From: Ceriagrion tenellum
Taxonomy: Eukaryota > Arthropoda > Insecta > Odonata > Coenagrionidae
Direction: 5' to 3'
Assembly (NCBI GenBank): GCA_963169105.1
Contig: OY720634.1
Coordinates: 113,186,430-113,250,429, forward strand
DNA: 64,000 nt
The notes beneath the pieces were generated by a model. The model was not told the origin of the DNA. It saw only the letters and a list, made by a program, of their open reading frames with translations, and did no database searches. Below are positions 22,386 through 32,430 of the stretch, piece after piece (positions within the stretch are counted from its first letter, which is position 1; every line of letters begins with the position of its first letter). A program made the position numbers and the translations under genes.

Positions 22386-22988
22386 TGTCATTATTTTGAA
22401 AAAATGTGGGAATATATCAAATAGAGAAACAATTATCACACAATAATTCATGGGGTGAATGTTTCTTATTGTTCCTTTTCTAGGACATAAAGGTGGTGAA
22501 AAGTTTGTTCTTAAAAAACTTGCTGCAAATACTATCAGCGAGCTTAGATGCAACTAAATTTTCGACCATAAACATTTTCATATAAACTAGCATACAGCTA
22601 ACGTTTTATCGATTTACTCTGACATGCGCATTGCAGGAATAGGCAAGATGGAGCCTACGGTTTAACAAACGCTCACGGATACTATACTTTCTCCCACAGC
22701 CGCTAGTACTAAGAAAGTAGACCCTACGACTCCCTTAAATCGTCCCCGGAGAATTTCCTTGGAGCGTTTGCGAACCCTGTGCTTACAGTGGTAATAATCA
22801 TGGTGACAGCTGCGCTGATGGCCTATTTCAGCGGAAGAGTTCATTCCCTACAATCGGGCTCCATACGGGGTAGTACGGCTTCCGCATCTGACTAGGCCGC
22901 AAAACTTCGTCGCCAATATAAAAATTCAACGCACGGCTGACATTTTAGCGCCTGCAAAATTAAAAGTAGATATGCTGGTAGCGCTTGC
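22386..22988. other. No recognised feature
   Basis: Unassigned; no supported gene or repeat. Confidence 0.35.
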
Positions 22989-23530
22989 TTAAGGTGGCTA
23001 AAGCGGTGATCTAAGGTCATTGAGTTCACATTTTATAATTTTTCTAGATAGTAAAATATATCTTTGACCACACTTAAGTACACTTTGGAACAATAATGCG
23101 GTGGAACTCATCGTACATGAGGTGAAAGAAATGATACAAGAGTCATATTTTGCACTTTTGCCCAAATTAAAGCATGTTTCATCTGGAATTTTAAGCGCTG
23201 TAATTGAACTTGATGCGATAATTATATTTCAGTTTTTTCGAATCTTTGGCGTGGCATGATAGCTTAATATTTGTATGCAACTATTTTCATAATAATAAAA
23301 AGAAATGGAAGATTTCACGTTTGGAAGAAAATCTGTAGATTTGTAATCGAACTATTTTGATATATCATGCGTCATAAGGATTCGTGTTGAAAGACCATTT
23401 ATTTGAAAAAAAAGGAATCGGTAATATTCAATTTTTTTCATTTCTAACGTTAGGTTTCACTAGTGCGAACTTATTTGCAAAGTTTCATCCAAAACTGTAA
23501 ATGGGAATAAAATTGCTCTAGCCGTCTTTA
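22989..23530 (+). mobile_element. MITE family B, copy 1
   Basis: Begins TTAA-GGTGGCTAAAGC and ends GCTCTAGCCGTC-TTTA. The ends are imperfect inverted repeats of consensus GGTGGTTGGAGCAATTTT. The body aligns with 52847-53364: CATTGAGT near the left end, GACCACACTT, CATAAGG..ACGTGTT, and AAAGTTTCATCCAAAACTGT near the right end. TTAA targeting is inferred from the left edge and a one-base-different right edge. Non-coding. Confidence 0.68.
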
Positions 23531-23845
23531 TATATAGGAAATAGTATTGCCACTAAATTTGAGGCAATTCTGAATTTGCATCTTCAGAAGAGAAAGGACA
23601 CTTGTACACATCCAAACTTTATTGACAACCGATCAAAGTTTCGGCACGTAACCCTGATGATGGCACAAGGTGCCGAAACCATGGTCGGTAGTCACTAAAG
23701 TGTGGAAGTTATAAGTGGTCTTTCTCTTTTGAAGATACGCTTTAATATAATCTGTCCATTCCCCTCCGCTCTTTACGTCATGAACCATAAGGATTCGTAT
23801 TGAAGGAGCATTTATTTGCAAAAAAAACGAAACGGTTACATACAA
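23370..23845 (+). repeat. Short direct repeats flanking the foldback element
   Basis: The text CATAAGGATTCGTRTTGAA, followed by GCATTTATTTG-like sequence and an A-rich run, occurs at about 23371-23420 and again at about 23787-23840. The outer copy belongs to MITE B. The second may mark a duplicated MITE B piece caught with the foldback element. Confidence 0.55.
23575..23745. mobile_element. Penelope-like foldback terminus with hammerhead-like motif
   Basis: Two head-to-head arms of about 75 bp. The left starts TCTTCAGAAGAGAAAGGACA and the right ends GGTCTTTCTCTTTTGAAGA; their inner parts match through ACTTTATTGAC/GTCACTAAAGTG and TTTCGGCAC/GTGCCGAAA. At the centre is CTGATGA (23654-23660), a hairpin GGCAC-AAG-GTGCC, GAAA (23675-23678), the palindrome CCATGG, and TC (23685-23686). 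This order matches a type I hammerhead ribozyme with short stem III, a motif reported in Penelope-like retroelements. One extra T lies between the CTGATGA box and stem II, so activity is uncertain. Confidence 0.62.
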
Positions 23846-23880
23846 CTTCTTTTTCATTGTAATAGCGTGACCCTATACAC

Positions 23881-26307
23881 GCAAGACTTCCCCATTTTTG
23901 ACGTCATTTTTCGCCAAGGCAGCTGCCACCAATTTACGCGACTACTATAGTATTTAGTTCCGACGAGGTCTGCTCTTCCCGTCCGTATGAAGCCTCTCTC
24001 TCACCTTCATTACCATGTGAAAAGTTTCTCTGGGTCAGTTCCGGCCCGTTCCCATCTGCCTCCTCCCTCCCCCCCTCTCCCTCCGATTTCTCGGCCCCAG
24101 CATGAGTCAGTGAAGAGAACGACATATGCCCTCTCCTTTAAAATTCCTCGGTTACACCAGTCATGCGCGTCAGATGCACACAGGCGCCATTTTCCGTAAA
24201 GACGGCCCCAAGCGATCTATCAAGAGGGAGAAAAAACGGAAGGTATTCGCGTTTCCCTAGTCATTTCATGTTTGAGGTGCGGCGAAGCGTCTTCCGAGAA
24301 CTAATAAAAGGCCGAAGGGATATATCTCTTATGGGAATGCCTGAGGAATTGCGCAACATCATCATTCCTTCATTCCGCAAACTTTTCTTGAATGAGCTAC
24401 TTGACGGAATCACGGAAAAAATATGTCTCGTGCGTTTCTCAGTAATGAGGTAAAGCGGAATGGACGACAACTTGAAGCGAAATATTATATCCGTCGTCTG
24501 TTATCACGACATAAATCAATTTTCATTTAGAGGTGACACTTACCTTAACAAAATTTCGGGATCATGGCTTCATTGAAAATAGCAAATATATGTTGATCAA
24601 AGTTCTTTCAGCAAAACAACATACTGCCAGCCTAACTAAAAATACTCCAACTACCACTCAGAAAAACAGTATACTATTAGTCACAATTGGACTAAATAAC
24701 ATCAATGACTGATTCCTCTGTCAAATGTAGGACGATAAAAATACCCATCGCAAGAAATTTTATAACTAAAACTTTCAGAAACATGCGTCACTCACATGAA
24801 GAATATTTTTGCAGGAAAAAAATTAGGCGCAAGCACACAAATTCTAACAGGTTATCTAAATCATGAACAATACTCTGATGATACAAATTTAGTCGATAAT
24901 TGGGCATTCAGAAATAAGGATTAAAGGAAAGTATTAGTCGGAGAAAATTGTTCGAAATCTTGATTTTGTGAATTAATCTAGTCATATCCACCAAAACAAA
25001 AATTTAGGAATGAAATACCAATGTAATTACACTACGAGAAATACTTCATAACTCATTTTGCGTGAAAAAGCATGGATCTCTATTTTATTAAATTATATTT
25101 AACGTCTATAAATAGGAATTTAGACCTAATGGAACATGTAATAAACGAGATAAGGAAACTATTGATAGGAGATAGGTGCTTCGTATGCTTTGGTTAAAAA
25201 TTTTCAAGAGCAAACACGTATCATATATCCGGGTTATGAATCCCAAATAGTGGGAAGTATCTCGGGAGTCAGATGAAATGTCCGATTCACTAATGGCGAG
25301 AGCAGCTAGCATGGGGAAAGAGCGATCTTACTCGCGAGAGTTTGATAATAACCATGATTAATGTTATTGCATCGAGGTTTCGCTACCCTGCTAATTTTTC
25401 CCTGGGTCACAGAGACCACAGATGAGATCTTGGGGGTCCCTTCACAAACCTCAAGCTACATAAAAAAGCACTAATTAAAGGACACATTTCGACTTGAATT
25501 CCTCCGTAATTAAAATTCGGCGTATTTCATCCCGCATTCCACCGGTATTCAAAAATAAAGTCAGTGACGACCCAAGGCATCGACATATAACGTGGGAAAA
25601 AGCCACAGGCGGTCGATCGTAGCGGCAGCCAGTCTGCAACTTATTGATAAATTTGAAAAGGGAGCAGAGATAATTAAGATCGGAAAATTTAACAAACTTC
25701 CAACATTTATTTATATCCAAAATAACCTTTTTTCGTACCTCGTTGACGTGACTGACACTCGTAACTAAATTCAACAAAGAGTACGATGAAACCTGGAGAC
25801 TAACACCTTCCTTCATTATCATAATTTTCACCTACATATTAAAAAGAAGGGTGGTTGAAATTGCCCTACAATTTACCCACACACAACCTTGAGAAATAAG
25901 TGTAAAGCAAACGATCTCTATTAACATTTTTACCCGCTAGAGTCGAAGCTGGGACACAATTTATTAGTTAAAATCTTCTAGCAAGAAAAAGGAAAAAGAC
26001 AAGGGAATTGGTCTGTAACCCCAGAGTATTTCTCAAATTAAGGCGTGGTCAAAGAAATCACCATAAATAAATTCTTCGCATTGGGCGTCCAAAGAAAACC
26101 TTACCCACACCTGTAAAATAGCTTTGGCCGGTACTGATTAGAGTATCGATTTTTATTGAGTAACAATTCTCGTACACGCTTATTGAGGTTGTATAATGAT
26201 TCCGATGAAGGTGCGTGCTTTAAAAATCCATTGGAAAACTTTGGGTGATGACGAATTCTTCAGCCAGAGTCTTAATGTGAGTTTGGTACCCTTTTCGCGG
26301 CTTTTAA
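23881..26307. other. No recognised gene
   Basis: Contains a pyrimidine/CpG-rich patch at about 23980-24300 and AT-rich sequence elsewhere. The 118-residue minus-strand frame at 25475-25831 has no recognisable motif and no clear splice borders. Confidence 0.4.
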
Positions 26308-26518
26308 GCCCGTGTTACACGGGACACGAAATTGCACAATTGAACATGGCTTGTTTTTCTCAATTTGGCGAGCAATAGAGCATGAGCTATTTTGCCATCT
26401 CGCAAGAATGCATCCTCGCATGCATTCTTGCAATTCACCACTTTACACAGCGCAATTTGAAATGCACGTATATACATATATAAGATTGCGTAATTACGAG
26501 CCCCCATGTAAAACGGGC
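26308..26518. mobile_element. 211-bp MITE with GCCCGTKTTACAYGGG ends
   Basis: Starts GCCCGTGTTACACGGGACAC and ends with the reverse complement of GCCCGTTTTACATGGGGGCT. The two ends match imperfectly for about 34 bp, and AATTGC/GCAATT recurs further inside. The centre has an internal hairpin, GCAAGAATGCAT and its complement separated by CCTC (about 26400-26430). No clean target duplication was found. It resembles short PIF/Harbinger-type MITEs, but that is an inference. Confidence 0.62.
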
Positions 26519-27060
26519 TTCGGTTCCACCTAAAACCACCTCGTTTTCCGTCGGAATCGGCATTAAGAGTATCGATCTTCTCATCGCATCATCATCATCA
26601 TTCTCCTTGACGCTTAATGAGATAGCCGTGCATGTGCGAACATTCCATGTCTGATCCACCGCGAGAAATTTGCCAACAACAAAAAAAGGGCTGGAGGACA
26701 CCTGTTGCGCCTCCGGTGAGAACTTACCCGCGTGAAGGTATGCACACTTCAGTCGCCGCAGGGCACACCCCAAAGAAGACACGAGTCGGGAGGAGGACTC
26801 CTCTTTCTCCTCTCCCTCTCGAGTGCCTTCGGGGTCACGGGGAGGGCGGGGCAGCAGACACCACCGTGAATCCTCCTCCGGCAGCCAGGCGGTCACATCT
26901 CTCTCCTCTTTTTTTCCCCGGGCACGTCCGACTTCCGCATCGTCGAGAACACGCATGGCATCGGGCGCCACCGTCAAAAAAGCGCACAGTGGGAAAGCAC
27001 CATTCAACAGTCCGAAATAAAAAAAGTCGAGACGACGAGGTGATGGAATCGGGTGGGTAT
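26519..27060. other. GC/CpG-rich block
   Basis: CpG-dense, with a small (CAT)n run at about 26587-26600. Overlapping frames on both strands (190 residues minus, 147 residues plus) are explained by the low density of stop codons. No domain is recognisable. It could be the edge of a CpG island joined to the GC-rich region at 27.5-30.1 kb. Confidence 0.4.
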
Positions 27061-27539
27061 GGTGGATTAATTTAGCCTTCTCATCCTGAGGGCCAGGGAT
27101 CTAGTCTCAGAAACGATGATGTTTCGCAGTGTAATCCGGAACTTCACTTCATGAGGAAAGCACTTCCAGTTCGTACGATAGAACGATACACCCCTAGGCT
27201 CTTCCGTTGAGAGCAATCTAGTGCCGACTATTCCCTCCTTAAGTCTGTTGTACTTATTCCCAGCCATACAGCCTTGAGGTGGCTTGCTGGATATTGTGTA
27301 GATGTACTCATATTGTGCATCGAGTCCAATATATCGTCCGACGCATGGGGCGTTAAACTGTGAACTCCCAGGCGCCTTTCGTTGAGAGTAATCTGATACC
27401 GACGCCTGGTTTCTCTCCATATTTTCAAATGAGATCTCATTTAACTATCCCCACCACCCATTCTAAATGGTGGAAATGACCTCCGTTGACAGTAGCCTCC
27501 CCAAAATAACCAGCTCTCCAACGTAGGTGCAACAAGCTA
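27061..27539. other. No clear feature; weak LINE-A-like edge
   Basis: Contains GCCTTGAGGTGGCTTGCTGG with ATTGTGTAGATGTA (27270-27306), resembling a degenerate LINE-A 3' end in sense orientation. Only about 50 bp match, so it is not called separately. The remainder is unassigned. Confidence 0.35.
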
Positions 27540-27960
27540 AAATACGTACGATGAAAGAAACACGAGCGTTTCGAAATGAGTAAACGATCACACGCGTGCG
27601 ACGACGGGCGCAGACAGAGAAAAAAGAATACATGCATGCGCACGAAGGAAACGATACACAGCAGGCACATGCTCACACAACATGCGGGTACCCACTTCCT
27701 CCTCCCACTGCCGGCGACGAAGTTACAAGCTCCACCACTCCTCATTCTCCCGTTCAAATCGTATCTTTTTGCCAAGCCCAGATATCTCTCTGTCACTCCC
27801 TCTCAGCCTTTCCAGCTGCGAATGTGTCGAGGGTGTGAGAAACGACCCGCCATCGCCCGCGCCACTGACGGTGGGAGAAGAGGGAGAGGCTTCCTGGCAA
27901 GTTTGAGACCCTCACCTGAACGTAAGCAGTTGTAGGTAAAGATTCTACCGGATCTAGGTA
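27540..27960. other. CpG-rich lead-in to tandem array
   Basis: GC-rich, with overlapping frames on both strands (up to 119 residues) that carry no recognisable domain. It may contain a further diverged unit of the adjacent array at about 27905-27960. Confidence 0.35.
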
Positions 27961-27970
27961 ATACAACGGT

Positions 27971-29290
27971 CCGGAACGGTTAACTATTTGCTGAAACCTT
28001 AATTGCACCGAAACCGGGACCGAATGCCGGAACTTCCCGGGGGAAGAAGAGTACTGGGGTGCCACGTAATCGGAACGATTTACCTCTCGCTAGAACACCA
28101 ACCTCGGTCGACGTAGGAGAACTACAAGGGTTAGGTAAAGAGAACTCAAGGGAAAGGTAAAGCGATGGGTCACCAAAAACAAATGAACGGTTTACTTTTA
28201 CGCCGGATCCTCGAAGAAACAGCGACCGGAACTGAATGTCGGAACTTTCCTGGGGAAAGTAGAGAGTTGGATCACAGAAAAAACAGGAACGGTTTACTTC
28301 TAGCCGGAACCACCACCGGGGACTGATTATCGGAACTCATCAGTAGAGGAACAGTCACTCAGAGTTGGAAGAGTTTTCTTTTTTGATGGAATGCCGCAGA
28401 ACAGCTGCCGGAAGAGAAGGTCAGAACTCCTTGGGTGAAGCATAGAGGTTTGCTACCCAAAACTGGAACGCGAGTCTTCTCACGGGAACTGTCGCCAGGA
28501 AGACGGCCGGAATTTATGTTTGATAAAAGGGTCGCCGGTTTTTCCAATACTGGAACGGTTTACTTCTCCCCGGGACCACACAGGACTGCTAGTCTTAAAT
28601 TTGCGGGGGTGGAAGGGCGCTGGGTCTCCATAAACCGGAAGAGTTTACTTTACACCGGAACCCTTATCTGGAGTGAGTGCTGAAGCTCTCCGCTGAATGA
28701 TGACAGCAGGCACGTCAAAAACCGGATCGGTTAACTTTTGACCGTAATCGCCACCGGCAGACTAAGGCGAAATTCTCATGGGGAGAAAAATCGCTGAGTC
28801 TACAATAACTGGAGCGGTTAACATTTCGCAGGAACTGCCGAAAGGAGAGATAACTAAAAGTCCTCAGGTGACTGGAAGACATTCGAGACTCCTAGAGACG
28901 GAACAATTAAAATTTCAGCCGGAACTTTATGAAACTTCAAATGGAAGGAAATGCCAGAACACCCTGGAGAGCAGATAGCGCCTATCCTCTGAAGAGCGCC
29001 GGGTCCTCAATAACCTGAGCGGTTACATTTTCTCACTGAAACGGCCGTCAGATGAAAGAATGTCACAACTCATCGGGAGAGGAAAGCACCGATTCCTTTT
29101 ATAAAACCGGAACGATTTCATTTCCGCCCCGACCTGGCGGAACTGAGAACCGGAACTCCCCAGGGAGGAATTGCACATGGTGTTGGGACGGTGAAGATAA
29201 CTTCGGAACCGCCACAGGGTGGATGATTTTCGTTGGCACTCCTCGGGGGAGGAAGTGTCTCGGTTCCCCCGGGCACCGTCGGGCGACACG
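27971..29290 (+). repeat. Degenerate ~93-bp tandem array, about 14 units
   Basis: The anchor CCGGAACGGTTTACTT and its variants start near 27971, 28070, 28182, 28284, 28365, 28463, 28550, 28635, 28722, 28809, 28898, 29014, 29107 and 29184. Spacings run from 77 to 116 bp, mean about 93. A typical unit reads: anchor, then CTCGCCGGAACCGCCACCGG, then a GACTGAATGTCGGAACTCC segment, then TCGGGGGAGGAA and GCGCTGGGTC. Each unit has two or three CGGAAC words. No frame crosses the array, so it is not a protein repeat. High divergence between units indicates age or repeated small indels. Confidence 0.8.
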
Positions 29291-30060
29291 CCCGGTCTTC
29301 GCCTCCGTCGCACCTCCCGATCCAGGAGGCCGGTCCGAGAGGAATGCGTCTGCACGGAGGCAAGTCCTTCGCGGAGTCCGGTGCACTTTTCCGTGGTCGG
29401 AGGAGGGGAAGAGGGGAAGGGGTGGGAGTGGGAGGAGAAAGCGGAGAAGGAAGGACAAGAAAGAGACGGAGGAGAAGGGGGAAGGAAGGAAAGGGTGAGC
29501 AAGGGGGAGAAAGAGGAAATTCTTGGGTTCTCTCCGCCGCGGTTCTCCTCCTCCTCCCCACACCTCCCTCTCACTCCTCAAGAGAGGAGTTCCTACTCCT
29601 CCCTTCGCCTCGGCGCAGCCCTTTATGGAATTCCGTCCTTTGCACTTCCAAACACATTCACCAGACGGACGCACAAACACGCCTCCTATCCTCGCTCCCG
29701 ACCCTCATACATCTCTCTCTCCTTCTGTCTTTCTCTCCCTCCCGGCGAGGAGGAACCCAACCTCCTGCCACGGCGACCTCTCGCGTCCATTTGAAGCCTT
29801 CTCCGACGTCTCCGCGCGGTGCCTCGCTAGGAACGTGGGCTCTCATGTCGTAGTGGTGCTGCCCCCCACCTCTTCCCCTTCCCCCACCCACTCCACCTCC
29901 CCTACTCACTCCCTTCCCTACCTCCCCAACTTCCCCTCCCTCGCTCTCTCCTCCTAGCTCCCTTCCCCTCCTCCACCTCCCTTCTTTGCACTTCCGTCAC
30001 CTCCTCATTCCTCCTCGATATCCCTCCCCTTCCCCTCTGTCTCTCACTCCTTTCCTTTCT
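29291..30060. other. Polypurine and polypyrimidine tracts in GC-rich DNA
   Basis: A nearly pure purine run (about 29398-29522) is followed by C/T-rich stretches (29540-29590 and about 29860-30060). Overlapping frames of 140-206 residues on both strands follow from these runs. No domain, signal peptide or splice pattern is convincing. Such tracts can form triplex or hairpin structures; a regulatory role is only a possibility. Confidence 0.5.
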
Positions 30061-30085
30061 TAAGGTGTTTCCCCCGTAAAATGAC

Positions 30086-30651
30086 TTAAGGTAGTTAGAG
30101 CGAGATAGTTCCCTAGTCATAATAAAGACCATATTCGAATTATACGTTTTAATTTCACCAGCAATGGGACACATGAATTATATATCACAATATAAATGGG
30201 GAAATATTACAGTTTTATACGACAGAAATCCTCAGTAATCAAATAAAAATATCTAAATAAGTCTTTAACTTGACTCATTTTTTTCGTGCGGGATGTTTAA
30301 AACCCCTCCATAATGGAGGGTTATTTGTGATACCAAAGAAATTACCGTGGTGACAATAAGATTTATTTTCAAAAATAGTTGTGAAAAAATACACACTACA
30401 CAATGTTAATTTTTTGACGAGATCTTGGTGTTAGAAATTCCTCATTTTTTAAAAATTAGGTCTTCATGGAGTGCATTCACGTACTAATTCCCATGCAAAA
30501 GGGCAGGTACTTTTCGTCATAAATCTCGGAGAGTAGTTCGGTAAGGTATTCGGTATTTTGGTATCCTTGGAAGAGTGACATATTTTTCTTTAAAATAAAA
30601 CCAAATTCGTTGATCTCTAGGAGAAATGATATTTCGCTCAAACTACCTTAG
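30086..30651 (-). mobile_element. MITE family A, copy 2
   Basis: Ends are TTAA-GGTAGTTAGAGCGAG at 30086 and TTTCGCTCAAACTACC-TTAG at 30651, a good inverted-repeat pair with a TTAA-like flank on both sides. Orientation is opposite to copies 1, 3 and 4. The conserved core is present in reverse complement near 30283-30332 (CCCTCCATAATGGAGGG hairpin next to GTTTAAAAC). Confidence 0.82.
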
Positions 30652-31450
30652 TGTAATTTGAGTCGTGTTCTGTCTTCTCATAGAAAAATTCGTCCTCTAT
30701 TTGATGTGAGCAACAAAATTGTGCCTTTCCTCGCTTACCTTCTCGCAAAATTAATTTGTAAAAATACATGGTGTATAAAAATTAGGGTAAAAAGCATGGA
30801 TTAAAAATCATATTTTTCTGCTTAAAATGAATGCTATTTTCACGCGAAATATTTTAAAGGCGCGAATTTTCCCTTGGAATACAATAGTGATAATATTCAT
30901 CCGTCCATTTTAGCTTTTTAAGATATTCGCTAATAACTACTAATACAAATTTTATAACGTCCATTTTATTGAAATAACTTTGTACATGACGTGTATAGGC
31001 TGTCACGCAACATTCTTCAAGTACGATAACTAAAAAATAACATTTTCTGTCATGTGCGGACGTGTTAAAGTCCTGTAGAAGAATTAATTCAGATACTGTA
31101 CCTGATGATGCCAGCGTGACATCCGCAACATGTATTGTACAAGACTGGCTCACTAAAATAGTCAGTACAACATCATTTTTCATACAATACAAGCCACTGT
31201 TCCACCATATTTCGCCTGGCAATGTAGAAACCGCAGTGAAACTTAAAGTCAAAATGTATTAGTTCGATAGGAATGGCGAATCAGTCGGGGCATATGATTG
31301 AAAAACCTCTTTATCAAAAATATATTCGTCGAATATCCTACATGTTCCCATGTGCATAATTTTGCCATACATGAGCATAATTTTGTTTTCTAATTAATTC
31401 ATCTAGTTATCAGAAAAAAACGAACATGAAAAGGTTCAGTTAATCTAACT
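30652..31450. other. No recognised feature
   Basis: AT-rich. The 132-residue minus-strand frame (30854-31252) shows no known family motif, and its plus-strand counterpart is also featureless. Confidence 0.35.
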
Positions 31451-31524
31451 AAAACGTGAAGTCAAGAAGATGAAAGTTTATTTATAAGACACTGTCAGTG
31501 GCGTAATTTTGTGGAACTGCTTCA
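31451..31524 (+). repeat. Left partial unit of the 62-bp array
   Basis: AAAACGTGAAGTCAAGAAGATGAAAGTTTATTT matches the units at 32202-32430 in pieces (AAAACGTGAAGT, AAGAAGATGAAAG). It shows that the tandem array originally extended across the site now holding the 31525-32200 element. Confidence 0.65.
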
Positions 31525-32200
31525 TAATGAATGAAAAAACACCTGCTATAATTTCAAACTTTATTTGAAGCAATTACACACTTTATTTGATTCTTTTGAT
31601 TTTTACTTTGCTGACGCAAACACCCTTTCCCCCAAGCCCACCCCCCTTCACAAACAGCTTTGTCCGTTACTCCTATGCTCCTATTCCTCCTTGTTCTAAT
31701 GGTCCTAACTACATTGAGCTGTCTGGTGCCAGTGCTGCTTTTATTTAGATGACAATTTTATTTAAATTCAAGGAAAACTTAGTTGTAACTACCCTGTTGT
31801 CTCTAATCCCACTCTAATAATAAAGAACAATGATATAAAATGTTATACAAACTTACCTCTGTGATACGCGGCCGTTTGGCATATTAAATAAAGTTTTAGA
31901 CAGGTCGTTAGCCTAGCGGTTACCTAAAAGCCGGCTGTGCCGAAACGTCCCTCCGCCGAGACGGCCAGCGCCGTGATGGCCTGTGCCGAGAAGGCCCTGC
32001 GCCGAGACGGCTTGCGCTGAGACGGCTGCGCCGAGGTGCCCCATTCCCTTGTTTTCAAATTCCCCCTCTCCTTACGGGTACCTATATAAGTATAAGCCAC
32101 CCAACTGCTTGTACCTGATGATGGCATGATATGCCGAAACCTAGGTCGTGTTGCTTCAAATAAAGTGTGGTGCCATAAGCAGGTGTTTTTTCATTCATTA
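31525..32200. mobile_element. Penelope-like element remnant with inverted ends and hammerhead-like motif
   Basis: The left end TAATGAATGAAAAAACACCT (from 31525) is repeated in reverse complement at the right end (to 32200). Imperfect similarity runs on for about 45 bp through AAACTTTATTTGAAGCA/TGCTTCAAATAAAGT. Near the right end is CTGATGA (32115-32121), hairpin GGCAT-GAT-ATGCC, GAAA (32136-32139), palindrome CCTAGG and TC (32146-32147), then AATAAAGTGTGG. The interior holds a 15-bp GC minisatellite. No protein-coding part is left. The motif order and inverted terminal arrangement match what is described for Penelope-like elements. Assignment to that group is inference. Confidence 0.6.
31929..32050 (-). 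repeat. 15-bp GC minisatellite (GCCGAGACGGCNTGC)
   Basis: GCCGAG-type words start near 31955, 31970 (variant), 31985, 32001, 32016 and 32030, a period of about 15 bp. The flank GAGGTGCCCCATTCCC is the reverse complement of the flank of the array at 12250-12330, so the two loci share unit and border. Confidence 0.8.
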
Positions 32201-32201
32201 G

Positions 32202-32430
32202 AAAGTTTATTTGATTAAGCTCACACAGTCTAGTAACACAGGAAGTAAAACGTGAAGTAAATAAAAAAAAGTTTATTTTTTTAGACTTACGCAGTCGTGA
32301 CGTAAGTAAAATGCGAAGAAAAGAAGATTAAAGTTTATTTGTTTAGACTCACGCAGTCGTGACGGAAGTAAAACGTGAAGTAAAGAAGATGAAAGTATTT
32401 GTTTACGATTCACACAGTCGTAATGGAACA
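32202..32430 (+). repeat. 62-66-bp tandem array
   Basis: AAAGTTTATTT starts at 32202, 32268 and 32330, with a partial unit AAAGTATTT at 32392. The unit continues CACGCAGTCGTGACGGAAGT and AAAACGTGAAGTAAAGAAGA. About 3.5 units remain on this side of the inserted element. Confidence 0.85.

Noticed and set aside
26435..27075. 190-residue minus frame and 147-residue plus frame
   Set aside because: CpG-rich composition keeps both strands open. The 190-residue frame also runs into the MITE at 26308-26518.
27270..27310. LINE-A 3' end
   Set aside because: Only about 40-50 bp of weak similarity (GGTGGCTTGC, GTAGATGTA); no upstream LINE sequence.
29023..29853. Open frames up to 206 residues on both strands
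   Set aside because: They overlap in five frames, are Arg/Gly/Glu- or Ser/Pro-rich, and follow the purine/pyrimidine bias. No domain or splice logic.
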